Shown here: one piece after another, positions 21,942-29,487 of the stretch
How positions within the stretch are numbered: the first letter of the stretch is position 1
How the letters are laid out: each line of letters starts with the position of its first letter
From: Galbitalea sp. SE-J8
GTDB taxonomy: Bacteria > Actinomycetota > Actinomycetes > Actinomycetales > Microbacteriaceae
Length of the DNA stretch: 32,085 nt
Assembly (NCBI RefSeq): GCF_030345695.1
Contig: NZ_JAUASV010000029.1
Span: 1 to 32,085, forward strand
Direction of reading: 5' to 3'
Notes under the pieces: generated by a model
What the model was told of the DNA's origin: nothing
The model's input: only the letters and a program-made list of their open reading frames with translations
The model's database searches: none
Made by a program: the position numbers and the translations under genes

Positions 21942-22490
21942 CTAGTCGACCGGCGACTCCTCCTTGTCGGGCTTCTCGAGCTCCTCGAGCATCGCCTTGA
22001 GCTCGGCGCGGATGAAGTCCTTCGTGGCCATGTCGCGCATCGCGAGCCGCAGCGCCACGATCTCGCGGGCGAGGTACTCGGTGTCGTTGAGGTTGCGCTC
22101 GGCCCGCTGCCGGTCCTGCTCGATCTGCACACGGTCGCGGTCGTCCTGCCGGTTCTGCGCGAGCAGGATGAGGGGCGTGCCGGCGGAGGCCTGGATCGAC
22201 AGTGCGAGGGTGAGCACCGTGAACCCGTTCGCGACGCTGTCGACCTTCGGCCAGTCGTGCGGCGCGAACGCCGTGTAGCTCATCCAGAGGATGACGAACA
22301 GCAGCAGCGCGAATAGGAACGCGGGCGTGCCCATGCCGCGCGCGATCGCCTCCGTGAAGCGGCCGAAGCGGTCCTTGGACTGCCACTGGAAGCCGAAGCG
22401 GCGGCTCAGGCCCTTGGGGCTGTCGAGACGCGACTCGTCGCGCGAGCGCGCGCGGGAGACGCGGGAGTTCGAGAGGTCAGCGCGTGCCAT
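21942..22490 (-). CDS. DUF1003 membrane protein
   Basis: 182 aa. A basic N-terminus (about 1-45) precedes two transmembrane helices (FLFALLLFVILWMSYTAF and FTVLTLALSIQASAGTPLIL). The DUF1003 hallmark LILLAQNRQDDRDRVQIEQD follows, then a charged helical C-terminus rich in Glu and Lys. Function is unknown. The start overlaps the end of the MgtE-N/CBS gene by 14 bp, so the two are translationally coupled. Confidence 0.92.
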   Translation of the reverse strand: MARADLSNSRVSRARSRDESRLDSPKGLSRRFGFQWQSKDRFGRFTEAIARGMGTPAFLFALLLFVILWMSYTAFAPHDWPKVDSVANGFTVLTLALSIQASAGTPLILLAQNRQDDRDRVQIEQDRQRAERNLNDTEYLAREIVALRLAMRDMATKDFIRAELKAMLEELEKPDKEESPVD

Positions 22491-23787
22491 GCGTCGTCCT
22501 CCTTCTCACGGGGATGGTGGCGGTCGTGGTCGGTACGGGCGCGGGGGTATCCGCGTCGGTACTTCGCCAGTCATCCGGCAGGAGGTAGTCGAGGACGTCG
22601 TCGATGGTCACCACCCCGACGAGGCGGTGCCGGTCGTCCACGACCGGCAGGGAGACGAGGTTGTAGCTCGCGAGCGCGCGCGCGACCTCGGCCGCGCTCG
22701 CAGTGGCGTGCACGGGCTCGAGGGTGTTGTCGACGAGGGTGCCGAGCCGCTCGTTGGGCGGGTAGCGCAGCATCCGCTGGAAGTGCACGAGTCCGAGGAA
22801 ACGGCCGGTCGGCGGCTCGTACGGCGGCAGCGTCACGCAGATCGCGGCACCGAGCGCCGGCGCGAGCTCGTGCCGACGGATGAGGGCGAGCCCCTCCGCG
22901 ACGGTCGCGTCACCCGAGACGATGATCGGCTCCGGGGTCATGAGCCCGCCCGCGGTCTCCGGGTCGTAGCGCAGGAGGGCGCGCACGTCCTCCGCCTCCT
23001 CCGGCTCCATCAGGTCGAGCAGGGCCTCGCTGCGCTCGGCGTCGAGCTGGGCGATGAGGTCGGCCGCGTCATCCGGCTGCATCTGGTCGAGCACGTCGGC
23101 GGCGCGCTCGTCGTCGAGGTGCTGCAGGATCTCGACCTGCTCGCTCTCGGGCATCTCCTCGAGCACGTCGGCCAGGCGGTCGTCGCTCAGCTCGTCGGCG
23201 ACCTCGAGCATGCGCTGCTCGGGCAGGTCGAGCAGGGTCGACGCGAGGTCGGCGGGCAGCATGTCGCCGTAGCTCGCGACGAGTTGGGTGGCGTCTTGCG
23301 CCTCGCCCTGCACGGGCAGGTTCTCGCGGATGTCGCTCCAGCGCACGAAGGCCGTGGTGCCCTTCGCGAACGGCGAGGCGCCGGTGCGCGGGCGCCGGCA
23401 GAAGACCTGGCTGACCTCCCACTCGCCGGGGCCGGTCTCCTCGAGCGCGACGTCCTCGATGGTGGCGGTGCCCGATCCGTCGACGAGGGTGACCTTGCGG
23501 CCGAGCAGCTCGGCGATGATGCGCACCTCACCGCCGCGCTGCTCGAAGCGGCGCAGGTTGATGACGCCGGTCGTGATGATCTGACCGGAGCCGATGCTCG
23601 TGACCCGGCCGATCGAGAGGAACACGCGGCGCTTGCTCGACACCTCGACGATGAAGCCGACGACGCGCGGGCCCTGCGTGCCGCGGTAGACGACGAGCAC
23701 GTCGCGCACCTTGCCGACGCGGTCGCCCAGCGGGTCGAACACGCTGCAGCCCGCCAACCGGGCGGCGAAGACGCGTGTCGTACTCAC
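22477..23787 (-). CDS. MgtE-N/CBS protein lacking the membrane transport domain
   Basis: 436 aa, soluble. The N-terminal part (about 1-130, RVFAARLAGCSVFDPLGDRVGKVRDVLV) looks PRC-barrel-like. An MgtE N-terminal superhelix follows, of repeating LADVLEEMPESEQVEILQHL type. A CBS pair then starts near GGLMTPEPIIVSGDATVAEG and ends at VGVVTIDDVLDYLLPDDW. In true MgtE, a magnesium channel domain of five helices follows; here the protein ends after a short Thr/Arg tail. It is thus a stand-alone sensor-like module. The start is GTG at 23787 (MSTTRVFAA) with a -10 seven bases upstream. The coupled DUF1003 protein could provide the membrane part; that is an inference. Confidence 0.88.
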   Translation of the reverse strand: MSTTRVFAARLAGCSVFDPLGDRVGKVRDVLVVYRGTQGPRVVGFIVEVSSKRRVFLSIGRVTSIGSGQIITTGVINLRRFEQRGGEVRIIAELLGRKVTLVDGSGTATIEDVALEETGPGEWEVSQVFCRRPRTGASPFAKGTTAFVRWSDIRENLPVQGEAQDATQLVASYGDMLPADLASTLLDLPEQRMLEVADELSDDRLADVLEEMPESEQVEILQHLDDERAADVLDQMQPDDAADLIAQLDAERSEALLDLMEPEEAEDVRALLRYDPETAGGLMTPEPIIVSGDATVAEGLALIRRHELAPALGAAICVTLPPYEPPTGRFLGLVHFQRMLRYPPNERLGTLVDNTLEPVHATASAAEVARALASYNLVSLPVVDDRHRLVGVVTIDDVLDYLLPDDWRSTDADTPAPVPTTTATIPVRRRTTHGTR

Positions 23788-23794
23788 GGGGGAA

Positions 23795-23800
23795 ACCCTA
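23795..23800 (-). promoter_or_regulatory. Leaderless -10 for the MgtE-N/CBS operon
   Basis: TAGGGT on the minus strand lies seven bases before the GTG at 23787. Confidence 0.55.
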
Positions 23801-23859
23801 CCGCCCGGTGGTTTCGGGGGACGCCGGTGCGGCCGGCGCGGCCGGTGCGAGAATGGGGT

Positions 23860-24351
23860 ATGACCAGCCCCTCTCCGTTCGCGCGCCGACCCGCCCCCCA
23901 GCCGACGCTCCCGCGCGGCGAGGTGGTGGGCACCTACGAGACCTACCCGGAGGCTCAGCAGGTCGTCGACCGCCTCGCGAAGGCGGATGTCGACGTCTCG
24001 AAGGTCTCGATCGTCGGCAGCGATCTCAAGACCGTCGAGCGGGTGACCGGCAAGCTCACCTGGGGGCGCGCGGCGGGCGCGGGGGCGGCATCCGGTGCCT
24101 GGTTCGGCCTGTTCCTCGGGATCCTGCTCGTGCTGTTCTCCCCGAGCGTAGGGCTCGGCTACGTGCTCGCGGCGATCCTCATCGGCGCCGGGTTCGGGAT
24201 GCTGTTCGGCCTCGTCTCGTACACCGTCGGCCGCCGCAACCGGGACTTCACGTCGACGCACCAGGTGCTCGCCTCGAACTACCAGGTGATCATCGCGCCC
24301 GACCTCCTGCTGCGCGCCCAGGACGTGCTCGGCGGCCCCGACGCCGCCTGA
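23860..24351 (+). CDS. General-stress-protein-17M-like membrane protein
   Basis: 163 aa. VVGTYETYPEAQQVVDRLAKADVDVSKVSIVGSDL (about 22-56) is the general stress protein 17M-like alpha/beta domain. It is followed by a Gly-rich pair of transmembrane helices (SGAWFGLFLGILLVLF and YVLAAILIGAGFGMLFGLVS) and a short C-terminal domain. Function is unknown; the family name comes from a Bacillus stress protein. The ATG at 23860 has GAGAAT five bases upstream, possibly a leaderless -10. It is divergent from the MgtE-N/CBS gene. Confidence 0.85.
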   Translation: MTSPSPFARRPAPQPTLPRGEVVGTYETYPEAQQVVDRLAKADVDVSKVSIVGSDLKTVERVTGKLTWGRAAGAGAASGAWFGLFLGILLVLFSPSVGLGYVLAAILIGAGFGMLFGLVSYTVGRRNRDFTSTHQVLASNYQVIIAPDLLLRAQDVLGGPDAA

Positions 24352-24385
24352 CCCGCCCGCCCCGCGCCCCCGCGGCCCCGTCCGC

Positions 24386-24454
24386 GTGCCCCATTCCGCG
24401 TGCCCCATTCCGCGTGCCCCATTCCGCGTGCCCCATTCCGCGTGCCCCATTCGC
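24386..24454. repeat. 14-bp tandem repeat, five copies
   Basis: GTGCCCCATTCCGC repeats at 24386, 24400, 24414, 24428 and 24442, the last copy lacking one C. It abuts the long hairpin at 24456. Non-coding. Confidence 0.93.
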
Positions 24455-24455
24455 G

Positions 24456-24521
24456 TGTGAGGACGTTGTGCGCGCGTGAGGACGCCGCAAACCGTCCTCA
24501 CGCGCGCACAACGTCCTCACA
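24456..24521. terminator. Long perfect hairpin between convergent genes (family C)
   Basis: 28-bp perfect arms at 24456-24483 and 24494-24521 (TGTGAGGACGTTGTGCGCGC in the left arm) are separated by only ten bases. Each arm contains two GTGAGGACG words. It lies between the stress-protein gene (plus) and the ABC permease (minus), where it may terminate both directions. The stem is much longer than ordinary terminators and has no U-tract. Confidence 0.7.
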
Positions 24522-24545
24522 CCGGGCCGGAAGCGAGGGCAGGGG

Positions 24546-25358
24546 TCAGCGGCGGCCGGCCCGGGCCCGGAAGGCGAGCGCCGTCCACACGATCGCGACC
24601 GCGAGGATGAGCGCGATCCAGCCGAGCGCGAGGAGCGCCTGGCCGCCGTCGACCGCCACATCCCCGCCCGTCAGCAGGCCGCGGATCGTCTCGATGATCG
24701 GGGTGAGCGGCTGGTGCTCAGCGACCGGACGCAGCCACGCGGGCATCGTGTCGACCCCGACGAACGCGCTCGACACGTAAGGCAGGAACATGAGGATGAA
24801 GCCGTAGCCCTGCGCCGCCTCGGGCCCGCCCGACGCGATGCCGACGGCCGCGAACAGGTACGTGATCACGAGGATGTAGACGGCCACGAGCCCGAGAGCC
24901 GCGACCCACTCGAGCGGGGAGGCATCCGGTCGGAAGCCGACGGCGAACGCCACGCCGATGACGACGCCCGTCGCGACGAGGTTGCGCACGAGGCTCGCCA
25001 CGACGTGCCCGGTGATGACGGATGATGCTCGCAGCGGCATGGTGCGGAACCGGTCGATGATGCCGTTCGTCATGTCGTTCGCGACGTCCACGGCGACGGA
25101 TGACGCGCCGTAGCCCGCGCACAGCAGGATGATGCCCGGCACGACGTAGTCGACGTAGTGGCCGTCGCCCTGGATGGCGCCGCCGAACACGAGCGTGAAC
25201 AGCAGCATGAGGATCACGGGCAGCATGATCGCCATCACGAGGGCGTCGGGCGTGCGGATGGTGTGGGTGAGGCTGCGTGAAATGAACGTGAGGTTCGTGG
25301 TGAGCCTGGACGGGCGGCGCAGGAGAGCCGGCGCGGTCGGGGAGAGTGCGGTCGTCAT
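24546..25358 (-). CDS. ABC-2 type transporter permease (DrrB-like)
   Basis: 270 aa with six hydrophobic helices. ABC-2 features are present: RTPDALVMAIMLPVILMLLF at helix 1, VVPGIILLCAGYG, and FRTMPLRASSVITGHV after helix 2. PYVSSAFVGVDTMPAWLRPV is the usual late motif of DrrB-type drug-export permeases. It starts 6 bp after the ATPase stop. Together they form an exporter whose substrate cannot be read; divergent TetR suggests a toxic small molecule. Confidence 0.92.
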   Translation of the reverse strand: MTTALSPTAPALLRRPSRLTTNLTFISRSLTHTIRTPDALVMAIMLPVILMLLFTLVFGGAIQGDGHYVDYVVPGIILLCAGYGASSVAVDVANDMTNGIIDRFRTMPLRASSVITGHVVASLVRNLVATGVVIGVAFAVGFRPDASPLEWVAALGLVAVYILVITYLFAAVGIASGGPEAAQGYGFILMFLPYVSSAFVGVDTMPAWLRPVAEHQPLTPIIETIRGLLTGGDVAVDGGQALLALGWIALILAVAIVWTALAFRARAGRR

Positions 25359-25364
25359 GTTCGG

Positions 25365-26285
25365 TCAGCCCTTCGTTGCGGCGAGCTCGCGCCCGCGGGA
25401 GTCGGTGTCGGAATCGGCGCCGGTCGGCGTGGAGGTGAGGTGCAGGAAGACGTCGTCGAGGCTCGGCCGACGCAGCTGAACGGATGCCGTGGCGGCATCC
25501 GTGCCCATCGCGTCGAGCGCCGCGCGCAGTCCCTCGACGGTGCCGTCGGTGGGCAGCTCGCGCACGAGCTCGCCCGACGCGTCGACGAGCGAGACGACCT
25601 CGCCGCCGACGAGCGCCTTGAGCTCCGCGGCCGTGCCCTGTGCGACGATCCGGCCCTGGGCGAGCACGGCGATGCGGTCGGCGAGCTGGTCGGCCTCCTC
25701 GAGGTACTGCGTCGTGAGCAGCACGGTCGTGCCGGTCGCGGCGAGGTCCCGGATGATGTCCCAGAGCGCGGCGCGCGCCCGGGTGTCGAGGCCCGTCGTC
25801 GGCTCGTCGAGGAAGACGACCGGCGGGGTGCTGAGCAGGCTGATCGCGAGGTCGAGGCGCCGGCGCATGCCGCCCGAGTACGTCTTGACGCGTCGGCCGC
25901 GCGCCTCGACGAGGTCGAAGCGGGCGAGCAGCTCGTCGGCGCGACGCGCCGCGGCCGAGCGTGTCAGGCCGGAGAGCCGGCCCATCATGCGCAGGTTCTC
26001 GGCGCCCGTGAGCACGTCGTCGACCGCGGCCGACTGGCCGGTGAGGCTGATCGCCGCCTTGACGGCCTCGGGTTCGCGCGCGACGTCGTGTCCGGCGACG
26101 GTGACCGTGCCGGCGTCGGGGCGCACGAGCGTGGAGAGGATCGAGATGAGCGTGGTCTTGCCCGCGCCGTTGGGGCCGAGCAGGGCGAGCACGGTGCCGC
26201 GCGCGACGGTCAGATCGAGGCCGCGGAGCACCTCGGTCGTGCCGAACGACTTGCGCAGACCGCTCACGGCGATGATGTCGGTCAT
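25365..26285 (-). CDS. ABC transporter ATPase (DrrA-like)
   Basis: 306 aa. Walker A GPNGAGKTT at 37-45, signature YSGGMRRRLDLA, and Walker B VVFLDEPTTGLD are all intact; Q-loop ISLTGQSAAVDD and switch TTQYLEEAD are as in DrrA-type daunorubicin-resistance ATPases. A C-terminal domain of about 80 residues (VVSLVDASGELV onward) is typical of this subfamily. The ATG at 26285 has AAAGG seven bases upstream. It is the first gene of the exporter operon, divergent from tetR, and its upstream region holds the palindrome at 26301-26325. Confidence 0.94.
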   Translation of the reverse strand: MTDIIAVSGLRKSFGTTEVLRGLDLTVARGTVLALLGPNGAGKTTLISILSTLVRPDAGTVTVAGHDVAREPEAVKAAISLTGQSAAVDDVLTGAENLRMMGRLSGLTRSAAARRADELLARFDLVEARGRRVKTYSGGMRRRLDLAISLLSTPPVVFLDEPTTGLDTRARAALWDIIRDLAATGTTVLLTTQYLEEADQLADRIAVLAQGRIVAQGTAAELKALVGGEVVSLVDASGELVRELPTDGTVEGLRAALDAMGTDAATASVQLRRPSLDDVFLHLTSTPTGADSDTDSRGRELAATKG

Positions 26286-26300
26286 GAGAGCCTTTCTGCC

Positions 26301-26325
26301 TACGTCGTAAACTGTTTACGATGTA
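26301..26325. promoter_or_regulatory. TetR operator palindrome
   Basis: The core CGTAAACTGTTTACG (26306-26320) is a perfect 15-bp inverted repeat about a central T. Flanks TACGT/ATGTA extend it to 25 bp with one mismatch pair. It lies in the 80-bp space between the exporter and tetR starts. A second inverted pair, GCATAA (26342-26347) and TTATGC (26352-26357), overlaps the tetR -10. Confidence 0.8.
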
Positions 26326-26352
26326 CGCAACCATGTGTAGGGCATAAGCAGT

Positions 26353-26358
26353 TATGCT
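26353..26358 (+). promoter_or_regulatory. tetR leaderless -10
   Basis: TATGCT ends seven bases before GTG 26366. The in-frame ATG at 26354 falls inside this hexamer, so the GTG is the preferred start. Confidence 0.6.
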
Positions 26359-26365
26359 GTCAAGC

Positions 26366-27298
26366 GTGACCGAACCCGAACTCCCGCGCGGTGTCGCGCT
26401 CGCCTGGGGCGTCGCCGCCAACCCGCAGCGCGGGCCGAAGCGCGAGCTGTCGATCGAGCGCATCGTCGACGTCGGCGTGCAGCTCGCGGACGCCGGGGGA
26501 CTGGCATCCGTCTCCATGTCCGCGATCGCCGCGGAGCTCGGCGTCTCGTCGATGGCGCTCTACCGTTACGTCTCCGCGAAGGACGACCTCGTGCTGCTCA
26601 TGCAGGAGGCCGCGGTCGGAGTCCCGCCCGAGAGCGTGCGCGAGCACGACGGATGGCGCGCCCGCCTCGCCGAGTGGGCGCGCGCCCAGCAGACGACGTA
26701 CGTCGAGCACCCGTGGCTGCTCGACGTGCCGATCACCGGCACGCCCGTCACCCCGAACAACCTGGCCTGGATGGACGAGGGGCTCGCGGCGCTCGCCGAG
26801 ACGACCCTCGGCGATCGCGAGCGGGTCGACGCGCTGCTCGCGGTGCTCGCCCAGACCCGCTGGAGCGGCATCATCGAGCGCGGGATCACGGATGCGGCGC
26901 GGGACGCCGGCGCGTCCGTCGCGGATCTCGACCGCCAGGGCGCCGCCCTGCTCGCCGAGCTCATCACGCCCGAGGCGCTTCCCCAGGTGCACCGCGTGCT
27001 CGTCGCCGGGGTGCTCGCGGGCGGGGGCGACGGCGTGCCCTACGACGAGTTCGGCCTCGGCCTCGTGCTCGACGGGATCGCCGCGCACCTCGCCGGGCGG
27101 CCGGATGCCACGGGTCCGGCCGCGCCCGGAACCGGCGCGTCCGAGAACGAGCCCGAACCGCCGGCCGTGCTGCGCGATCCGCGCGTGAAGGATGCCGCGC
27201 ACCGCCGCCGGGAGGCGGAGAGGCAGCTGCGCGAGGCGCGCAAGCGCGAGCGCGAGGCGATCAGGGCCGCGCGCGAACGCGCCGGGAAGTCGGGCTGA
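26366..27298 (+). CDS. TetR-family transcriptional regulator with charged C-terminal tail
   Basis: 310 aa from the preferred GTG. The N-terminal HTH domain covers roughly residues 25-75 (IVDVGVQLADAGGLASVSMS, AELGVSSMALYRYVSAKDDL). The ligand domain (DGWRARLAEWARAQQTTYVE onward) is of the TetR_C_1 type, often paired with drug exporters. After about residue 230 a disordered Pro/Glu region leads to a highly charged Arg/Glu helix (DAAHRRREAERQLREARKRE), probably a coiled coil, which is unusual for the family. It presumably represses the divergent ABC operon and itself through the palindrome at 26301-26325. A 4-residue longer form from ATG 26354 is possible but would start inside the -10. Confidence 0.9.
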   Translation: MTEPELPRGVALAWGVAANPQRGPKRELSIERIVDVGVQLADAGGLASVSMSAIAAELGVSSMALYRYVSAKDDLVLLMQEAAVGVPPESVREHDGWRARLAEWARAQQTTYVEHPWLLDVPITGTPVTPNNLAWMDEGLAALAETTLGDRERVDALLAVLAQTRWSGIIERGITDAARDAGASVADLDRQGAALLAELITPEALPQVHRVLVAGVLAGGGDGVPYDEFGLGLVLDGIAAHLAGRPDATGPAAPGTGASENEPEPPAVLRDPRVKDAAHRRREAERQLREARKREREAIRAARERAGKSG

Positions 27299-27332
27299 GC
27301 GCGTCGAGGCCCGCTCCTCTGCCGCCCAGCGG

Positions 27333-28865
27333 TCAGCGGGCGAGCCAGGCCTCCACGTCATCCGCGGTGCGCGGGATCGCGATCGAGAGGTTCTCTGCGC
27401 CGGACTCGGTGACGAGGATGTTGTCCTCGATGCGCACGCCGATGCCGCGGTACTCGTCGGGCACCGTGAGATCGTCGGGCTGGAAGTAGAGTCCCGGCTC
27501 GATCGTGAACACCATGCCGGGCTCGATGATGCCGTCGAGGTAGAGCTCGCGCCGCGCCGCCGCGCAGTCGTGCACGTCAAGCCCGAGGTGGTGGCTCGTG
27601 CCGTGCACCATGTAGCGCCGGTGGTACTGGTGCTCGGGCTGAAGCGACTCCTCGGCGCTCACCGGCAGCAGCCCCCACTCGGCGGTCTTCGTCGCGATCA
27701 CCCTCATCGCCTCGGCGTGCACCTCACGGAAACGGATGCCGGGGCGCACGATCGCGAAGGCCGCATCCGCCGCCTCCCGCACCGCCTCGTACACGCGCCG
27801 CTGCACCTCGCCGAACACCCCGCTCACCGGGAGGGTGCGCGTGATGTCGGCCGTGTAGAGGCTGTCGACCTCGACGCCCGCGTCGATGAGGATGAGGTCG
27901 CCCGGCGCGACGGGTCCGTCGTTGCGCGTCCAGTGCAGGATGCACGCGTGCGGGCCGGCGGCCGCGATGGTGTCGTAGCCGACCGCGTTGCCCTCCGCGC
28001 GGGCGCGCCGGTTGAACGTGCCCTCGACGAGGCGCTCCCCGCGGGCGTGCTCGACGATCGCCGGACGATCGGCGATGACGTCGTCGAATCCGCGCTTCGT
28101 CGCGGCGATCGCGGTCCGCAGCTCGGCGATCTCGTAGTCGTCCTTGACGAGGCGCAGCTCGGAGAGGTCGCGCGCGAGCTCGAGGTCGCCGTCCCACGCG
28201 AGGTCGGCAGCGTCGTGCGCGGACGGCTCCGGAACGGTCGCTGCCAGCAGACGGATGCCGTCGATCCGGTCCGTCAGGTCGCGGTCCGCGGTGCGCACGA
28301 CGAGGGTGTCGGCATCCGCTGCCTGCAGCACGGCGTCGAGATCGGCGAGCGGGGCCGTGGCGAGGGCGAGGTCGGCGGCGACGTGCGTCGGGCTCGGGCG
28401 CGGTCCGATCCAGAACTCGCCGATCTCGGGGTTCGCGTAGAACTCGTCGGAGTCGCGGCCGGCCGGGTGACGGTAGTAGAGCGTGGCGTCGTGTCCGTCG
28501 TACGTCGGCTCGGTGCCGTCGTCCCGACGCTCGAGCCGGGGCTCGAGCACGAGCACGCTGTCCGGCACGGTGTCGGACGCCCATCCGGTGAGGTGGGCGA
28601 AGGCGGAGTGCGGGCGATACGGGTAGTCGGTGTCGTTCGAGCGCACCTTCGCCGGACCCGCCGGGACGATGAGGCGACGGCCCTCGTGCAGCGCGGAGAT
28701 GCGCGCCCGGCGCGCGGCGGCGTACGGCGCCTGCGCGCGGGGTGCGGGCAGCGGCTCGGCGCGGTCGGCCCACTCGCTCGCGATGTACGACTTGAAGCTG
28801 TCGCCGAGGGGGACCGTGGAGCGGTTCGAGGTGGCGCGTGGCGTGGGAGTGGTGGAGTCGGCCAT
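27333..28865 (-). CDS. pepP: Xaa-Pro aminopeptidase (aminopeptidase P, M24B)
   Basis: 510 aa cytoplasmic metallopeptidase that removes N-terminal residues preceding proline. Metal ligands are visible in order: D in LILIDAGVEVDSLY, D in TADITRTLPV, H in HGTSHHLGLDVHD, E in TIEPGLYF and E in RIEDNILV. An N-terminal aminopeptidase-P domain (about 60-230, with VRSNDTDYPYRPHSAFAHLT) is intact. The ATG at 28865 (MADSTTPTPRATSNRSTV) is preferred over an upstream frame; CACAAT six bases upstream could be a leaderless -10. It is convergent with tetR and well separated from the gene upstream, so probably monocistronic. Confidence 0.93.
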   Translation of the reverse strand: MADSTTPTPRATSNRSTVPLGDSFKSYIASEWADRAEPLPAPRAQAPYAAARRARISALHEGRRLIVPAGPAKVRSNDTDYPYRPHSAFAHLTGWASDTVPDSVLVLEPRLERRDDGTEPTYDGHDATLYYRHPAGRDSDEFYANPEIGEFWIGPRPSPTHVAADLALATAPLADLDAVLQAADADTLVVRTADRDLTDRIDGIRLLAATVPEPSAHDAADLAWDGDLELARDLSELRLVKDDYEIAELRTAIAATKRGFDDVIADRPAIVEHARGERLVEGTFNRRARAEGNAVGYDTIAAAGPHACILHWTRNDGPVAPGDLILIDAGVEVDSLYTADITRTLPVSGVFGEVQRRVYEAVREAADAAFAIVRPGIRFREVHAEAMRVIATKTAEWGLLPVSAEESLQPEHQYHRRYMVHGTSHHLGLDVHDCAAARRELYLDGIIEPGMVFTIEPGLYFQPDDLTVPDEYRGIGVRIEDNILVTESGAENLSIAIPRTADDVEAWLAR

Positions 28866-28989
28866 CACACCATTGTGCGCGCTTCCCGCGGGCAGGTGGG
28901 CGCGGCCGGGCCCAGCGCGCGTGCGCGCTCGCACCCAGAGCGGGGCGCGCTGCCGGGCGCGGTCAGCACGGCACGTGCGCGGCGGGCGG

Positions 28990-29475
28990 TCAGTGCGGGG
29001 TGACCGCGTCGAGGATCGCGACGGGGCCGTCCTCGCCGACGCAGAACTCGGCGAGGCTCGCGGGCCCTCCGCCGCCGACGAGCGCGGGCACGTCGGACTT
29101 CGTCGTCACCCGCCACGGCCCGCCGAGCGCGTCACCGTCGCCGAGGCGCTCCCCGTCGGCCAGCACGACGTGGTCGGCGTCCTGGGTCGTGCCGCTCGGC
29201 CAGACCGCCCACGCGGTGGTGCCGTCGTCGAGGGCGACGTCGAAGCATCCGTTCTTCTGCTGGTGCACGGTCGCCGTGTGCAGCGCGGGGGCGACCGCCG
29301 ATGGCGCATTCGACGCGGACGGCGCGGGGCTCGCCGACGCCGACGCGAGCTGGTCGACCGTGAGGATGCCGGTGCCGCCGAGCGTCGTGCCCGGGCTCGT
29401 GACGATCGCGACGATGATGCCCGCCGTGACGAGGGCGCCCGCCCCGATGCCGACGAGCGGCCAGTTCAGCTTCAC
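28990..29475 (-). CDS. Small membrane-anchored hypothetical protein
   Basis: 161 aa, not recognised. A single N-terminal hydrophobic helix (WPLVGIGAGALVTAGIIVAI) is probably an uncleaved anchor. A low-complexity Ala/Ser/Pro linker (about 44-62) and an extracytoplasmic domain of about 95 residues follow, with two Cys (NGCFDVALDD and EFCVGEDG) that could form a disulfide. The start is GTG at 29475, nine bases after the EEP stop. Its -10 TAGGGT overlaps that stop codon, so it may have both operon and own-promoter expression. Confidence 0.75.
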   Translation of the reverse strand: MKLNWPLVGIGAGALVTAGIIVAIVTSPGTTLGGTGILTVDQLASASASPAPSASNAPSAVAPALHTATVHQQKNGCFDVALDDGTTAWAVWPSGTTQDADHVVLADGERLGDGDALGGPWRVTTKSDVPALVGGGGPASLAEFCVGEDGPVAILDAVTPH

Positions 29476-29481
29476 GCTGCG

Positions 29482-29487
29482 ACCCTA
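29482..29487 (-). promoter_or_regulatory. Leaderless -10 overlapping an upstream stop codon
   Basis: TAGGGT on the minus strand contains the TAG stop (29485-29487) of the EEP gene and lies six bases before the GTG at 29475. Confidence 0.5.
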
